Below, piece by piece: positions 43,949-54,282 of a stretch of DNA of 64,000 nt (its first letter is position 1; each line of letters starts with the position of its first letter). The DNA comes from Pseudoalteromonas luteoviolacea (GTDB taxonomy: Bacteria > Pseudomonadota > Gammaproteobacteria > Enterobacterales > Alteromonadaceae). The translations under genes and the position numbers were made by a program. Below the pieces are notes generated by a model. It was given only the letters and a program-made list of their open reading frames with translations, was not told where the DNA came from and made no database searches. The stretch spans positions 372,001 to 436,000 of the forward strand of contig NZ_JAGJEH010000006.1 of assembly GCF_018100925.1 (NCBI RefSeq), given 5' to 3'.

Positions 43949-45373
43949 TTACTTCTTCTTAACTGCTTTTTTGTTTGGAAGGTCAGTGATTGAACCTTCA
44001 AAGATTTCAGCAGCTAGACCGATTGACTCGTTCAGTGTTGGGTGAGCGTGGATAGTAAGTGCCACGTCTTCTGCGTCAGCACCCATTTCTACCGCTAGGC
44101 CGATCTCACCAAGCATTTCGCCTGCGTTGATACCAACCATTGCACCACCGATAACACGGCCTGACTCTTTATCAAAGATAAGCTTAGTTTGACCTTCAGT
44201 ACGTGCTGAAGCGATTGCACGGCCAGATGCTGCCCACGGGAATACCGCAGTTTCGATCTTAAGACCTTGCTCTTTCGCTTCTTTCTCAGTTACACCAACC
44301 CATGCAATTTCTGGATCTGTGTAAGCGATTGAAGGGATACACTTAGGATCGAAGTAATGCTTCTTACCAGAGATAACTTCTGCAGCAACGTGTGCTTCGT
44401 GTACCGCTTTGTGTGCAAGCATAGGCTGACCAACGATATCACCAATCGCGAAGATGTGGTTAACGTTTGTCTTCATTTGCTTGTCTGTGTTGATGAAGCC
44501 GCGCTCATCAACTGCAACGCCAGCTTTGTCAGCATCAAGTAGCTTACCGTTTGGTGTACGACCAACAGCAACCAATACTTTGTCGTAACGTACTTGGCCT
44601 TCAGGTGCTTGCTTACCTTCGAATGAAACGTAGATACCGTCTTCTTTCGCTTCAACCGCAACTACTTTCGTAGAAAGCATTACGTTGAACTTGTTCTTAA
44701 CGTACTTCTGGTAAACCTTGATGATGTCTTTGTCAGCAGCAGGTACTAGCTGATCAGCAAATTCAACAACGTCGATGTCTGAACCTAGTGCACGGTAAAC
44801 AGTACCCATCTCAAGACCGATGATACCACCACCTAGTACAAGTAGTTTGCCTGGAACGTCTTTAAGCTCAAGTGCACCAGTTGAATCAATGATACGCTCA
44901 TCTTGTGGGATGAACGGAAGGCTTACTGGTTGTGAACCTGCTGCAATGATAGCGTTATCAAACGTCACTGTCTTAGTGCCGTCAGCGCCTTCAACAGCGA
45001 TGGTGTTAGAGCCTGTGAATTTACCGTAACCGTTAACTACGTTAACTTTACGCATTTTAGACATACCAGCTAGGCCGCCAGTAAGTTGACCGATTACAGA
45101 CTCTTTCCAAGTACGGATTTTGTCTAAATCGATTTGTGGAGCACCGAAAGTTACACCGTGAGAAGCCATTTCAGCTGCATCGTCGATAACCTTAGCGACG
45201 TGAAGAAGTGCTTTTGAAGGAATACAACCTACGTTCAAGCAAACACCACCTAGGGTATCGCGAGATTCAATCAATGTAACATCTAAACCTAGGTCTGCTG
45301 CACGGAATGCTGCAGAGTAACCACCAGGACCACCGCCTAGTACAACAACTTGAGTTTTGATTTCGTTGCTCAT
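43949..45373 (-). CDS. lpd: Dihydrolipoyl dehydrogenase (E3)
   Basis: The 474-residue flavoprotein reoxidises dihydrolipoamide in the pyruvate and 2-oxoglutarate dehydrogenases and the glycine cleavage system, so it serves both operons of this window. FAD motif VLGGGPGGYSAA, redox Cys45 and Cys50 in GGVCLNVGCIPS, NAD motif LGGGIIGLEMGT and C-terminal HAHPTLNES are intact. It lies 218 bp after aceF, with a terminator between, so it probably has its own promoter as well. Confidence 0.97.
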   Translation of the reverse strand: MSNEIKTQVVVLGGGPGGYSAAFRAADLGLDVTLIESRDTLGGVCLNVGCIPSKALLHVAKVIDDAAEMASHGVTFGAPQIDLDKIRTWKESVIGQLTGGLAGMSKMRKVNVVNGYGKFTGSNTIAVEGADGTKTVTFDNAIIAAGSQPVSLPFIPQDERIIDSTGALELKDVPGKLLVLGGGIIGLEMGTVYRALGSDIDVVEFADQLVPAADKDIIKVYQKYVKNKFNVMLSTKVVAVEAKEDGIYVSFEGKQAPEGQVRYDKVLVAVGRTPNGKLLDADKAGVAVDERGFINTDKQMKTNVNHIFAIGDIVGQPMLAHKAVHEAHVAAEVISGKKHYFDPKCIPSIAYTDPEIAWVGVTEKEAKEQGLKIETAVFPWAASGRAIASARTEGQTKLIFDKESGRVIGGAMVGINAGEMLGEIGLAVEMGADAEDVALTIHAHPTLNESIGLAAEIFEGSITDLPNKKAVKKK

Positions 45374-45551
45374 GTTATTACCTTAACTATTATTCGAACG
45401 GGACTCTACTCAACTGAGTATCCGCACCCAATTTGCCTGCCAGTCGCCAAATTAGGACAAAACCAACAGAGAGAGTTTTTTGTGCGCGAAAGTGTATCAT
45501 TCGCACTCACTAATGTCCCGTCCAATTATCAGACAGGACACTAAAAATACA

Positions 45552-45585
45552 ACAAAACCGCACAACTTAGGTTGGGCGGTTTTGT
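45552..45585 (-). terminator. Rho-independent terminator of aceF
   Basis: A 10-bp outer stem (ACAAAACCGC/GCGGTTTTGT) lies directly after the aceF stop codon, with additional inner pairing. Confidence 0.82.
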
Positions 45586-45591
45586 ATCATC

Positions 45592-47499
45592 TTACATCAC
45601 TAGCTGACGAATATCGCTCAGGTAGTTTGCAAGTGTCACAGTAAAGCGTGCTGCAAGCGCACCGTCAATTACACGGTGGTCGTATGAACAGCTTAGCGGC
45701 ACCATTAAGCGCGGCTCAAATTCTTTACCATTCCATTTCGGCTTCATCTCAGACTTAGATACACCTAAGATAGCCACTTCTGGTGCATTCACGATTGGCG
45801 TGAATGACGTACCACCGATGCCACCAAGGCTTGAGATTGTGAAACAACCGCCTTGCATGTCAGCCGCAGTTAGCTTGCCGTCACGTGCTTTTTTAGATAC
45901 TTCCATCAGTTCACGGGAAAGTTCAATGATGCCTTTTTTGTTCACGTCTTTGAATACAGGAACAACCAAACCGTTTGGCGTATCAACCGCCACACCGATG
46001 TTCACGTATTTCTTCAGAATTAGGCTCTCACCATCTTCTGATAGTGAAGAATTAAACGTTGGGAACTCTTCAAGTGCTTTTGCCGCCGCTTTCATCACGA
46101 AGACCAGAGGTGTGATCTTCACGCCCATCTTCTTCTTCTCAGCTAGAACATTTTGCTCCTTACGGAATGCTTCTAGCGTTGTGATGTCTGCTTCGTCAAA
46201 CTGAGTAACGTGCGGGATTTGTACCCAGTTACGGTGTAGGTTTGCACCAGAGATCTTTTGAATACGAGATAGTTTCTTCTCTTCAACTTCACCAAACTTG
46301 CTGAAGTCTACTTTCGGCCAAGGAATAAGACCAAGCTCGCCACCACCTGTGTTGCCACCTTTAGACAGCTGACCAGATTCAACTTGCTTAACTAGCTCTT
46401 TCACGTAGTTTTGAACGTCTTCTTTAACAACTCGGTTCTTACGGCCGGTCGCTTTAACACGCGCTAGGTTTACACCAAACTCGCGTGCAAGACGGCGAAC
46501 AACTGGTGATGCATGTGCATACTGATCGTTTGCTACAAACTCATCTTTTTGTGCTGATGCAGGCGCTGATGCCGGAGCTGGCTTGGCAGCTGGAGCCGCC
46601 GCAGGTGCAGTTGTTGGAGCTGGCGCTGCAACAGGTGCTGCTGCCGCAGGTGCACTGCCTGCCGTTTCAAATACAAAGATTAAAGAGCCTGTCGATACTT
46701 TATCGCCAGCGTTTACTTTGATCTCTTTTACAGTCCCTGCAAATGGCGCTGGTACTTCCATAGAGGCCTTGTCGCCTTCTACAGTAATAAGAGACTGCTC
46801 TTCTTCGATTGAATCACCTACTGATACCATGATTTCAGTCACTTCAACTTCATCACCGCCGATATCTGGTACGTGTACTTCTTTCGCTTCTGCTACCGCA
46901 GCTGGTGCCGCTGTCGGCGCAGGCGCTGCTTCAACAGGTGCAGCTGCAGGCGCACTGCCTGCAACTTCAAATACGAATACCAAAGAGCCTGTTGATACTT
47001 TACCGCCAACTTCCACTTTGATTTCTTTCACAGTACCTGCAAATGGTGCTGGTACTTCCATAGAAGCCTTATCGCCTTCTACGTTTAAGATTGATTGGTC
47101 AGCTTCAACTGCGTCGCCCACTGCAACCATGATCTCAGTAACTTCTACTTCGTCGCCACCGATATCTGGTACGTGTACTTCTTTAAGCTCTGCCGCAGCA
47201 GGTGCCGTAGGTGCTGGCGCTGCAGCAGGAGCCGCAGGCGCTTCTGCCGCAGCTGGTGCTTCTGCACCGGCTGCGTCAAAAATCATAATCAAAGAACCTG
47301 TTGAAACTTTATCACCTTCAACAACTTTGATTTCTTTAACAGTACCCGCAGCGGCTGCTGGTACTTCCATTGAAGCCTTATCGCCTTCAACTGTGATCAA
47401 TGACTGATCCACTTCAACCGTGTCACCTACGCTTACTAGGAGCTCGGTTACTTCAACCTCATCGGCACCAATATCTGGAACATGAATTTCAATTGACAT
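45592..47499 (-). CDS. aceF: Pyruvate dehydrogenase E2, dihydrolipoyl acetyltransferase
   Basis: The 635-residue protein carries three tandem lipoyl domains with the DKAS lipoylation motif at Lys41, Lys144 and Lys244, joined by Ala/Pro-rich flexible linkers. A peripheral-subunit-binding domain ([18 protein letters not shown], about 330-365) follows, then the acetyltransferase core ending in DHRVIDG (His608, Asp612). It forms the core of the complex and transfers acetyl groups to CoA. The second and third lipoyl domains are almost identical. It starts 11 bp after aceE. Confidence 0.98.
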   Translation of the reverse strand: MSIEIHVPDIGADEVEVTELLVSVGDTVEVDQSLITVEGDKASMEVPAAAAGTVKEIKVVEGDKVSTGSLIMIFDAAGAEAPAAAEAPAAPAAAPAPTAPAAAELKEVHVPDIGGDEVEVTEIMVAVGDAVEADQSILNVEGDKASMEVPAPFAGTVKEIKVEVGGKVSTGSLVFVFEVAGSAPAAAPVEAAPAPTAAPAAVAEAKEVHVPDIGGDEVEVTEIMVSVGDSIEEEQSLITVEGDKASMEVPAPFAGTVKEIKVNAGDKVSTGSLIFVFETAGSAPAAAAPVAAPAPTTAPAAAPAAKPAPASAPASAQKDEFVANDQYAHASPVVRRLAREFGVNLARVKATGRKNRVVKEDVQNYVKELVKQVESGQLSKGGNTGGGELGLIPWPKVDFSKFGEVEEKKLSRIQKISGANLHRNWVQIPHVTQFDEADITTLEAFRKEQNVLAEKKKMGVKITPLVFVMKAAAKALEEFPTFNSSLSEDGESLILKKYVNIGVAVDTPNGLVVPVFKDVNKKGIIELSRELMEVSKKARDGKLTAADMQGGCFTISSLGGIGGTSFTPIVNAPEVAILGVSKSEMKPKWNGKEFEPRLMVPLSCSYDHRVIDGALAARFTVTLANYLSDIRQLVM

Positions 47500-47510
47500 G
47501 TTTTTGCCTC

Positions 47511-50177
47511 TTATGCGTAAAGTGGGTTAGCTTTTGTTGTGTCGATATCAAACTTCTTGATAGCGTCAGCAACAACTGATTTTTCAACCTTGCCCTGTTG
47601 AGCAAGTTCGTTAAGTGCAGCAACAACCACATAACCTGCGTTCACTTCGAAGTGACGACGTAGGTTTTCACGGCTGTCTGAACGACCGTAACCATCAGTA
47701 CCTAGCACCTTGTAAGAACTGCTTGGCATGAATGCACGTACTTGATCTGCATAGTTCTTCATGTAGTCAGTCGCAGCAATTGCAGGAGACTCGCCAAGTA
47801 CAGTGGCAATGTAAGGTACTTTTGCATCTGCTTCTGGGTTAAGCATGTTGAAACGTTCAGCATCTTGACCGTCACGTGCCAGCTCATTGAATGAAGTGAC
47901 AGAGAATACATCAGAACCAATGCCGTACTCTTCACTTAGGATTGCACCCGCTTTGCGTACTTCGTTCAAGATTGTGCCTGAACCCATAAGTTGTACGTGT
48001 GCTTTCTCACCTGCGTTTGACTCAAGCTTGTAGATACCTTTACGGATACCTTCTTCAGCGCCTTCCGGCATTGCTGGCTGGTGATAATTTTCGTTCATCA
48101 GCGTCAGGTAGTAGAACACATTTTCTTGCTCTGGACCGTACATGCGACGGATACCGTCTTGTAGAATAACCGCAACTTCAAATACGAACGTTGGGTCGTA
48201 AGAAATACAGTTAGGAATAGTACCCGCTTGAATGTGCGAATGACCATCTTCGTGCTGTAGACCTTCACCGTTTAGCGTTGTACGACCTGCTGTAGCACCT
48301 AATAGGAAACCACGCGCTTGTTGGTCACCCGCCATCCATGCCATGTCGCCAACACGTTGGAAACCGAACATAGAGTAGTAGATGTAGAATGGGATCATCG
48401 GTAGGTCATTGGTGCTGTATGATGTTGCAGCAGCAACCCATGAAGACATTGCACCTAGCTCGTTGATACCTTCTTGAAGTACCTGACCAGACGTTGCTTC
48501 TTTGTAGTAAGAAACGATGTCGCGGTCTTGAGGTGTGTAGTTCTGACCGTGTGGGTTATAAATACCAATCTGACGGAATAGACCTTCCATACCGAAAGTA
48601 CGCGCTTCATCCGCAATGATAGGTACGATATTTTTGCCAACACCTTTGTCTTTCAACAAGATGTTTAATGCACGTACGTAACCCATTGTCGTTGAGATAT
48701 CACGCTTTTGCTCTTCAAGTAGCGGCTTAAACTGCTCTAGTTTTGGTAGTTCAAGTGCTTGTGTGAAGTTAGGTAAACGCTGCGGCGTATAACCGTGTAG
48801 CGCTTTACGGCGTGCGTGCAGATATTCGTACTCTGCAGAGCCTTCTTTAAGCGTTAGGTACGGTAAATTTGTAATTTCTTCGTCAGAAACGAGATCTTCA
48901 AGGCCTAAACGTGAACGTAGGTGTTCAACGCTAGACATGTCCATTTTCTTAACTTGGTGTGCAATGTTTTTACCTTCTGCAGCTTCACCCATGCCGTAAC
49001 CTTTTACAGTCTTAGCTAGGATAACTGTTGGACGGCCTTTCTCATCTTGCGCCGCTTTATAAGCTGCGTATAGTTTAGATGTATCATGACCACCACGCTT
49101 AAGTGCGAAGATTTCATCATCCGTCATATCAGCAACTAGTGCAGCTGTCTCTGGGTAACGACCAAAGAAGTGCTCACGTACATACGCGCCATCTTTCGCT
49201 TTGTATGTCTGGTAGTCACCGTCGATTGTTTCGTTCATCAGCTGTAATAGCTTGCCAGTTGTGTCTTTTGCAAGTAACGTATCCCAACCAGAACCCCAAA
49301 CAACTTTGATCACGTTCCAACCAGCACCTTTAAATAGGCCTTCAAGTTCTTGAATGATCTTACCGTTACCCATTACTGGGCCGTCAAGACGCTGTAGGTT
49401 ACAGTTGATTAGGTAGCATAGGTTGTCTAGCTTTTCACGCGCAGCGAAAGAAATTGCACCACGTGATTCTGGCTCATCCATCTCACCATCACCTAGGAAC
49501 GCATATACGCGCTGCTCGTTAGTCTCTTTAAGACCACGACCTTCTAGGTATTTAAGGAAACGTGCTTGATAGATTGATGCAATTGGACCAAGACCCATAG
49601 ATACTGTTGGGAACTGCCAGAACTCAGGCATCAATTTAGGGTGAGGGTATGACGAGATACCTTTTCCATCTACTTCTTGACGGAAGTTGTCTAACTGCTC
49701 TTCAGTTAAACGACCTTCTAAGAATGCACGTGCGTAGATACCAGGTGAAATATGACCTTGGTAATAAACTAAATCACCACCATCTTTCTCGTTTGGCGCA
49801 CGGAAGAAGTGGTTGAAACACATTTCATAAAATGCTGCTGAAGACTGGTAAGACGCCATGTGGCCGCCTAACTCTAGGTCTTTTTTAGACGCACGAAGTA
49901 CGATCATGATCGCATTCCAACGTACGATAGAGCGGATACGGCGTTCAATCGTGGTATCACCAGGGTAAGCTGGTTCTTGGCCTGCCGGAATAGTATTCAC
50001 ATAGTTTGTAGTGATACCAGTTGGCATATCTACACCATCTAGGCGGGCTTGCTCTAGCACTTGCTCAAGTAAGAATTGCGCACGTTCTACGCCTTCTTCT
50101 TTTACAACTGACTCAAGCGCTTGTAACCACTCTTGGGTTTCTAACGCGTCAACGTCAAACTTATTGACTTCAGACAT
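47511..50177 (-). CDS. aceE: Pyruvate dehydrogenase E1 component
   Basis: The 888-residue homodimeric E1 decarboxylates pyruvate with thiamine diphosphate and acetylates E2 lipoyl groups. The TPP motif is [10 protein letters not shown] followed by [27 protein letters not shown] and [18 protein letters not shown] are conserved loops. The length matches E. coli AceE (887). It is the first enzyme gene of aceE-aceF and lies 102 bp after pdhR. Confidence 0.98.
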   Translation of the reverse strand: MSEVNKFDVDALETQEWLQALESVVKEEGVERAQFLLEQVLEQARLDGVDMPTGITTNYVNTIPAGQEPAYPGDTTIERRIRSIVRWNAIMIVLRASKKDLELGGHMASYQSSAAFYEMCFNHFFRAPNEKDGGDLVYYQGHISPGIYARAFLEGRLTEEQLDNFRQEVDGKGISSYPHPKLMPEFWQFPTVSMGLGPIASIYQARFLKYLEGRGLKETNEQRVYAFLGDGEMDEPESRGAISFAAREKLDNLCYLINCNLQRLDGPVMGNGKIIQELEGLFKGAGWNVIKVVWGSGWDTLLAKDTTGKLLQLMNETIDGDYQTYKAKDGAYVREHFFGRYPETAALVADMTDDEIFALKRGGHDTSKLYAAYKAAQDEKGRPTVILAKTVKGYGMGEAAEGKNIAHQVKKMDMSSVEHLRSRLGLEDLVSDEEITNLPYLTLKEGSAEYEYLHARRKALHGYTPQRLPNFTQALELPKLEQFKPLLEEQKRDISTTMGYVRALNILLKDKGVGKNIVPIIADEARTFGMEGLFRQIGIYNPHGQNYTPQDRDIVSYYKEATSGQVLQEGINELGAMSSWVAAATSYSTNDLPMIPFYIYYSMFGFQRVGDMAWMAGDQQARGFLLGATAGRTTLNGEGLQHEDGHSHIQAGTIPNCISYDPTFVFEVAVILQDGIRRMYGPEQENVFYYLTLMNENYHQPAMPEGAEEGIRKGIYKLESNAGEKAHVQLMGSGTILNEVRKAGAILSEEYGIGSDVFSVTSFNELARDGQDAERFNMLNPEADAKVPYIATVLGESPAIAATDYMKNYADQVRAFMPSSSYKVLGTDGYGRSDSRENLRRHFEVNAGYVVVAALNELAQQGKVEKSVVADAIKKFDIDTTKANPLYA

Positions 50178-50279
50178 ATGGAGTGTTCCTTATGTTTTAA
50201 ATGCAAATTTATTCAATGCGCCAATGACGCAATCGAGCATAATTGCCCGATTTTGCTTAAAAAGACCGAATTTACCTAA

Positions 50280-51029
50280 CTATTGCTGTTTAGTACGGCG
50301 CAGACTTCGCTCAATACGAGAGCGCTCTCTGCCCGCTTCAAGTAATGCTTCTTCGATGAAGGCTAGGTGTGCGTTACTTGCAAGCCTTGCCTTTTCCGGA
50401 TCCCCTTGGATCACGGCGTCCATCAATACCGCTCGATGCTGCGCTAGCTGATCGCTAACGTCTGACTTTTGCACCAATACGGTTAAGTTTTGCAATACAT
50501 TTTGTTCAAGTAACGACTGCATCCCACGCACTAAGTGCAGTAACACCACATTATGTGACGCTTCTGCTACAGTGAAATGAAATGCATTGATTGCTTTGGC
50601 TTTTAGGGCTAAATCATCCCCGACCTCAGCAATATTGTCATAGCTTTGTTTGACCTTATCCATATCGTTGTCTGTACCTCGAAGTGCTGCGTAATACGCG
50701 GCAATCCCTTCGAGGGCATGACGGAATTCGAGTAAGTCAAACTGAGACTCAGGGTGTTTACTGATCAAGTCAAAAAGCGGATCAGTTAAGCCTTCTTCTA
50801 GCTGATTTTTAACGTACGTGCCACCGCCTTGACGACGTGTCACTAACCCTTTGGCTTCGAGTTTTTGAATCGCCTCTCGTAACGACGGGCGGGATACTTC
50901 AAACTGCTTGGCAAGCTCTCTTTCCGGTGGAAGCTTTTCTCCTGGAAGCAATGATCCTTCTAAAATCATGTTTTCCAGTTGCTCTAAAATCACATCCGAG
51001 AGTTTCGCAGCTTTAATTTTCAAAGACAT
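50280..51029 (-). CDS. pdhR: Pyruvate dehydrogenase complex repressor
   Basis: With the start at ATG 51029 (MSLKIKAAKLSDVILEQLE) the GntR/FadR-family protein has 249 residues, the normal length; the open frame continues to 51113 but without a matching N-terminus. The winged helix has PGEKLPPERELAKQFEVSRPSLREAIQKLE, and the C-terminal FCD domain binds pyruvate. It represses its own operon and the PDH genes. A clear PdhR box lies 125 bp upstream. Confidence 0.95.
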   Translation of the reverse strand: MSLKIKAAKLSDVILEQLENMILEGSLLPGEKLPPERELAKQFEVSRPSLREAIQKLEAKGLVTRRQGGGTYVKNQLEEGLTDPLFDLISKHPESQFDLLEFRHALEGIAAYYAALRGTDNDMDKVKQSYDNIAEVGDDLALKAKAINAFHFTVAEASHNVVLLHLVRGMQSLLEQNVLQNLTVLVQKSDVSDQLAQHRAVLMDAVIQGDPEKARLASNAHLAFIEEALLEAGRERSRIERSLRRTKQQ

Positions 51030-51153
51030 TGATAACACGCCAATTTGGGTTTTATATCCACCAGCTAAAAATAAAGCCCCTACGCTAAACCGTAAGTCTT
51101 TAAAACTTAGCAATATTTACTTAATTATTTAGTATATTGTGACCAGTCAGGTA

Positions 51154-51171
51154 AATTGGTCATACCAAATT
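51154..51171. promoter_or_regulatory. PdhR box
   Basis: AATTGGTCATACCAAATT at 51154-51171 matches the known PdhR operator pattern AATTGGT-N3-ACCAATT except for one inserted A near the end. On the minus strand it sits over the -35 region of a promoter whose -10 is TATACT at about 51132-51137. It fits autoregulation of pdhR-aceEF by pyruvate. Confidence 0.88.
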
Positions 51172-51409
51172 TGGACATTAAGTTACCAAAATCAAGCTCG
51201 GCTGTCAAAAATACACCTTTTCATCACTTTTAATGTCCTTTTTTTGACATCCATTCAGATTAAACTTTATACAATTAAAATTGATTGCAAAGAAAAATAA
51301 AAATGGTCAGACCAGAGTGTCATAGCAGTAAAAGGTGAATAAAAGGAAGCTTGAAAAATAAAGAGTGGATAAAGCAGTAAGAGAGTGGTGAGTTAGACTG
51401 AGTAAATGC
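51172..51409. other. A+T-rich intergenic region upstream of pdhR
   Basis: No gene or recognised motif was seen between the PdhR box and the long inverted repeat downstream of the small peptide gene. Confidence 0.5.
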
Positions 51410-51454
51410 GCTGGAAGCCACGTCTACTTGATGAATAAACGCACAGCTTCCAGC
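51410..51454. repeat. 9-bp perfect inverted repeat downstream of the small peptide gene
   Basis: The arms GCTGGAAGC (51410-51418) and GCTTCCAGC (51446-51454) enclose a 27-nt loop. It begins 13 bp after the peptide stop codon. No T-run follows on the minus strand, so it is an atypical terminator or a stability element. Confidence 0.5.
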
Positions 51455-51467
51455 TTAAAAAACTAAA

Positions 51468-51611
51468 TTACTTAATTGCCACGTCGCATGCTTCGATACC
51501 GCTGCAAACGAAGTCACTGATTCCACCACCAACGGCCTTGGTTTTGCGTGATGCAATTACCTTGTCATCATTAAGTGTTTTGAGATTTTTTTTGATAAGT
51601 TTTATTTTCAT
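51468..51611 (-). CDS. Orphan RiPP-like precursor peptide (47 residues)
   Basis: The product reads MKIKLIKKNLKTLNDDKV, then IASRKTKAVGGG, then a short tail ISDFVCSGIEACDVAIK. The basic N-terminus with KKNLKTL and the glycine triplet ending a leader of 30 residues look like the leaders of class I lanthipeptide-like and other double-glycine peptides common in Pseudoalteromonas. The tail of 17 residues has two Cys five positions apart (C36, C42) and two Ser. Expression signals are strong: promoter TTGATA-N16-TATACT and ribosome binding site AAAGGAAAG 6 nt before the ATG. No modification enzyme, transporter or immunity gene lies nearby. Function is inferred only from the pattern. Confidence 0.68.
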   Translation of the reverse strand: MKIKLIKKNLKTLNDDKVIASRKTKAVGGGISDFVCSGIEACDVAIK

Positions 51612-51651
51612 CGTTACTTTCCTTTTGTTTTGTTTTTATTTTTTCAATCCA

Positions 51652-51679
51652 AGTATATGAGTCGCTACCAATCTATCAA
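51652..51679 (-). promoter_or_regulatory. Promoter of the small peptide gene
   Basis: On the minus strand TTGATA (51679-51674), a 16-bp spacer and TATACT (51657-51652) form a good sigma-70 promoter about 41 bp before the ATG at 51611. Confidence 0.65.
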
Positions 51680-51704
51680 TACCAAACCCTATTCAGTGTG
51701 TACA

Positions 51705-52742
51705 TTATGATTTAATTCCATCTGGCATAGGCACTGTTAGAAAGTACAGTAATTGTAGTAAAGAACCATCGCAAATGGCTGCATCTGCTCGCTCCACAAC
51801 CTTGGGTTTACCGTGTACAGCCACCCCTAAATCAGCCGCCGCCATCATTACCAAATCATTAGCACCATCACCAATGGCTAAGGTTTGTCCCGCACTAATA
51901 TCGTAACGGCTGCGCAAACTCTCTAGTACTTGCGCCTTTTTATCTGCATCTACTACTTCGCCAATAACTCGACCAGTTAACTTTTGCTCTTCAATTTCCA
52001 GAGTATTAGCAAATACATGATCTAACCCCAATCGAACCTGCAATGCCTCTGCAAACCAAGTAAATCCGCCAGAAGCAATTGCCAATCGCCAATCGTGCGA
52101 CTTTAGTATTTCACATAGAGCTTTAATCCCCGCCATCAAAGGCAGATCTTCTTTGAGTGGAGAAATCAAGCTCAGTTCAATACCCTTTAATTTCGCTACG
52201 CGTTTATACAAACTGTCACTAAATGCCAATTTACCTGCCATTGCTTCTGCGGTTACCGACGCCACCTCGTCGTATACATCTGCAAGACGGGCTATTTCAT
52301 CTATGCACTCTATTTCAATCGCGGTAGAGTCCATATCCATCACCAATAGGCCTGGTTTTAGTAGTTGAGGTAAACGAGGCAATATTGCTCCTTGACATCC
52401 CACTGTCTGAGCTGCTTGCCGGACAATCGCTTTGGGCAACGCATCAACTTGTTGTAAATGAACTTCTATAGCCACACCTACTGGCAGATCATCATGAGCT
52501 TTAAAAGCACACAGGCCAATAAACGTTAAGTGCTCGGATGAAAGCATCTCGATAAATTGCGTCAATGAGGTGCCCTTGACACTAGCGCCAAATAAAACGA
52601 TGTATTGAGACTTGGCCTCTGTCGATACGCCCACTTTAGCAGATTGGGCATTTCCAAACTCGTACCACTTTGATAAGGTAAGTTGATTTTCAACAGGGCG
52701 GACATCGAATTGGTCGACATCAATGATATTTTGCATTGGCAT
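51705..52742 (-). CDS. serB: Phosphoserine phosphatase
   Basis: The 345-residue HAD enzyme catalyses the last step of serine synthesis. The nucleophile pair is Asp136/Asp138 in VMDMDSTAIEIECIDEIA; LAIASGGFTWFAE and AIGDGANDLVMM complete the active site. The N-terminal 110 residues form an ACT-like domain. TTAGGAG precedes the first ATG at 52742. It is divergent from ytjB, as in E. coli. Confidence 0.96.
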   Translation of the reverse strand: MPMQNIIDVDQFDVRPVENQLTLSKWYEFGNAQSAKVGVSTEAKSQYIVLFGASVKGTSLTQFIEMLSSEHLTFIGLCAFKAHDDLPVGVAIEVHLQQVDALPKAIVRQAAQTVGCQGAILPRLPQLLKPGLLVMDMDSTAIEIECIDEIARLADVYDEVASVTAEAMAGKLAFSDSLYKRVAKLKGIELSLISPLKEDLPLMAGIKALCEILKSHDWRLAIASGGFTWFAEALQVRLGLDHVFANTLEIEEQKLTGRVIGEVVDADKKAQVLESLRSRYDISAGQTLAIGDGANDLVMMAAADLGVAVHGKPKVVERADAAICDGSLLQLLYFLTVPMPDGIKS

Positions 52743-52815
52743 TGAGCACTCCTAATAACGGTATAGGCTCTTTTTAACATCTAATGAAAATAATGTCAGC
52801 CAACAACCTGTAACT

Positions 52816-53433
52816 ATGAAAAATACACAAGCACATGCTTTTTTAAAATCTTCACAAAGTAAACGTTTACTGAGACTCACTATAGCAGCAGGCTGCTTGC
52901 TCGCGCTGCTATGGATAGCGACCAACACCAGTTTTCGCTCTCACCAGCTACTGCACACCAATGCCAATCACACAGGGCAAAGCTTGGTCCGGCTATTTGC
53001 ACTCAATGCCGCTGAACCACTGTCACGTATGGACACGCCAAGACTCAGAGCCCTAAGCAACCACTTGGCCAGCGATCAGTACGTGCTCTCTGTTGCCGTC
53101 TATAACCAAAAGGGTCAATTTCTAATAGGCAACGACGGCATAACCGAGGCACCCGAATTTCAAGGTTTACCTGACGGGTTAGCTGGTATCAATCCGAGTA
53201 AAGATGCCATAGTTGGAAAGATTGTAGATAGCCAACAAACCATCGGCTTTGTCAGCATTGAATATCTTACTGATGCTGCCATGAGTGAAAGCCATAAACA
53301 CTTCCATCAATTGGGCCGAATCGTACTTTTAATGCTACTTATTGTTGGTGTATTTACCTGGCAAATAGGCCGTGCGTTAACGCGCCGTGATGTCAAAAAA
53401 CAAATAAAAAAAGAGCACAAGAAGACAGTCTGA
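52816..53433 (+). CDS. ytjB: YtjB/AhpA family membrane protein
   Basis: The 205-residue protein has two membrane helices (about 20-36 and 168-188) flanking a periplasmic domain (VLSVAVYNQKGQFLIGN), and a basic cytoplasmic tail. Location divergent from serB and overall shape match E. coli YtjB (Smp, AhpA), a protein of unclear function. The call rests on synteny and topology. Confidence 0.82.
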   Translation: MKNTQAHAFLKSSQSKRLLRLTIAAGCLLALLWIATNTSFRSHQLLHTNANHTGQSLVRLFALNAAEPLSRMDTPRLRALSNHLASDQYVLSVAVYNQKGQFLIGNDGITEAPEFQGLPDGLAGINPSKDAIVGKIVDSQQTIGFVSIEYLTDAAMSESHKHFHQLGRIVLLMLLIVGVFTWQIGRALTRRDVKKQIKKEHKKTV

Positions 53434-53517
53434 TTGAAAATGAAGAAAACAACCAATCATAACGTCATGTCTGCTAGTGTACGTTTGCCCATATTTGGCT
53501 TGCGATTAAAGCTAATA

Positions 53518-54282
53518 TCAAATTGAAAAAAGCTCACATGTCGACGTGTAAAGTGACAACGCAATGACTTCTTTCGGTTCACTACGTAATTGACATACAT
53601 GTGTAAAAACATCCATCAATCTCGCAGGTGTATTAACCTGCCCCTGATGGCCAAAAACTGGCATCGATGGCGCATCAGTTTCAATTACAAAACTTGAGAG
53701 TGGCAACGCGCTCACCACATCTCGGGTTTTTTTGGCCCGCGGGTAGGTAATAGTACCACCCAAACCAAGTTTAAACCCTAAGTTGACGTAATATTGAGCT
53801 TGTTGCCGAGAACCCGAAAAGGCATGGATCACACCACCAAACTTAGGTTTTATTTGCTTGAACGACTGCGCAATTAGATGATGACTTTGGCGGTGGTGCA
53901 CAATCAGCGGCAACTCTAAAGTATTAGCCAGCCGGATATGATCAGCAAAAATTGCCTGCTGTAGGGCGAGATCTGCACATTGGCTATCAATGCCGCATTC
54001 GCCAATGGCCACCAATTCCTGTCTATATCGTGTTGCCAAATCAACCAACTGCGTCATTTCTTGACGACTATCTGGTGTCAAGAAATAAGGGTGAAGACCA
54101 AATGCAATATAACTACACGAGTGCGTTTGTTGAAAATTCGTTAAACGCTTGCACTGTGCCAGTGAAACACCTGGCACAATCAGCTTTTCGATGCCATAAG
54201 ACGCAGCGTCTGAAATTTGCTGGTTTACGTTGTCAGCAAATTCTGCAAAGTCTAAGTGGCAATGGCTATCGATAAATCGCAT
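53518..54282 (-). CDS. yjjV: TatD-family metal-dependent hydrolase (YjjV-like)
   Basis: The 254-residue TIM-barrel enzyme has the metal ligands in FIDSHCHLDF, the Glu in AIGECGID, His in IVHHRQSH and VIHAFSG, and the Asp in FVIETDAPSMP. Similarity is to E. coli YjjV, with GGTITYPRAKKTRDVV nearly identical. TatD proteins are nucleases or deoxyribonucleases. It starts with no gap after the pdxH stop codon, so the two are coupled. Confidence 0.9.
   Translation of the reverse strand: MRFIDSHCHLDFAEFADNVNQQISDAASYGIEKLIVPGVSLAQCKRLTNFQQTHSCSYIAFGLHPYFLTPDSRQEMTQLVDLATRYRQELVAIGECGIDSQCADLALQQAIFADHIRLANTLELPLIVHHRQSHHLIAQSFKQIKPKFGGVIHAFSGSRQQAQYYVNLGFKLGLGGTITYPRAKKTRDVVSALPLSSFVIETDAPSMPVFGHQGQVNTPARLMDVFTHVCQLRSEPKEVIALSLYTSTCELFSI

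Noticed and set aside
46583..47407. Long plus-strand frame opposite aceF
   Set aside because: It is an antisense shadow of the Ala/Pro-rich lipoyl linkers of aceF and has low-complexity composition.
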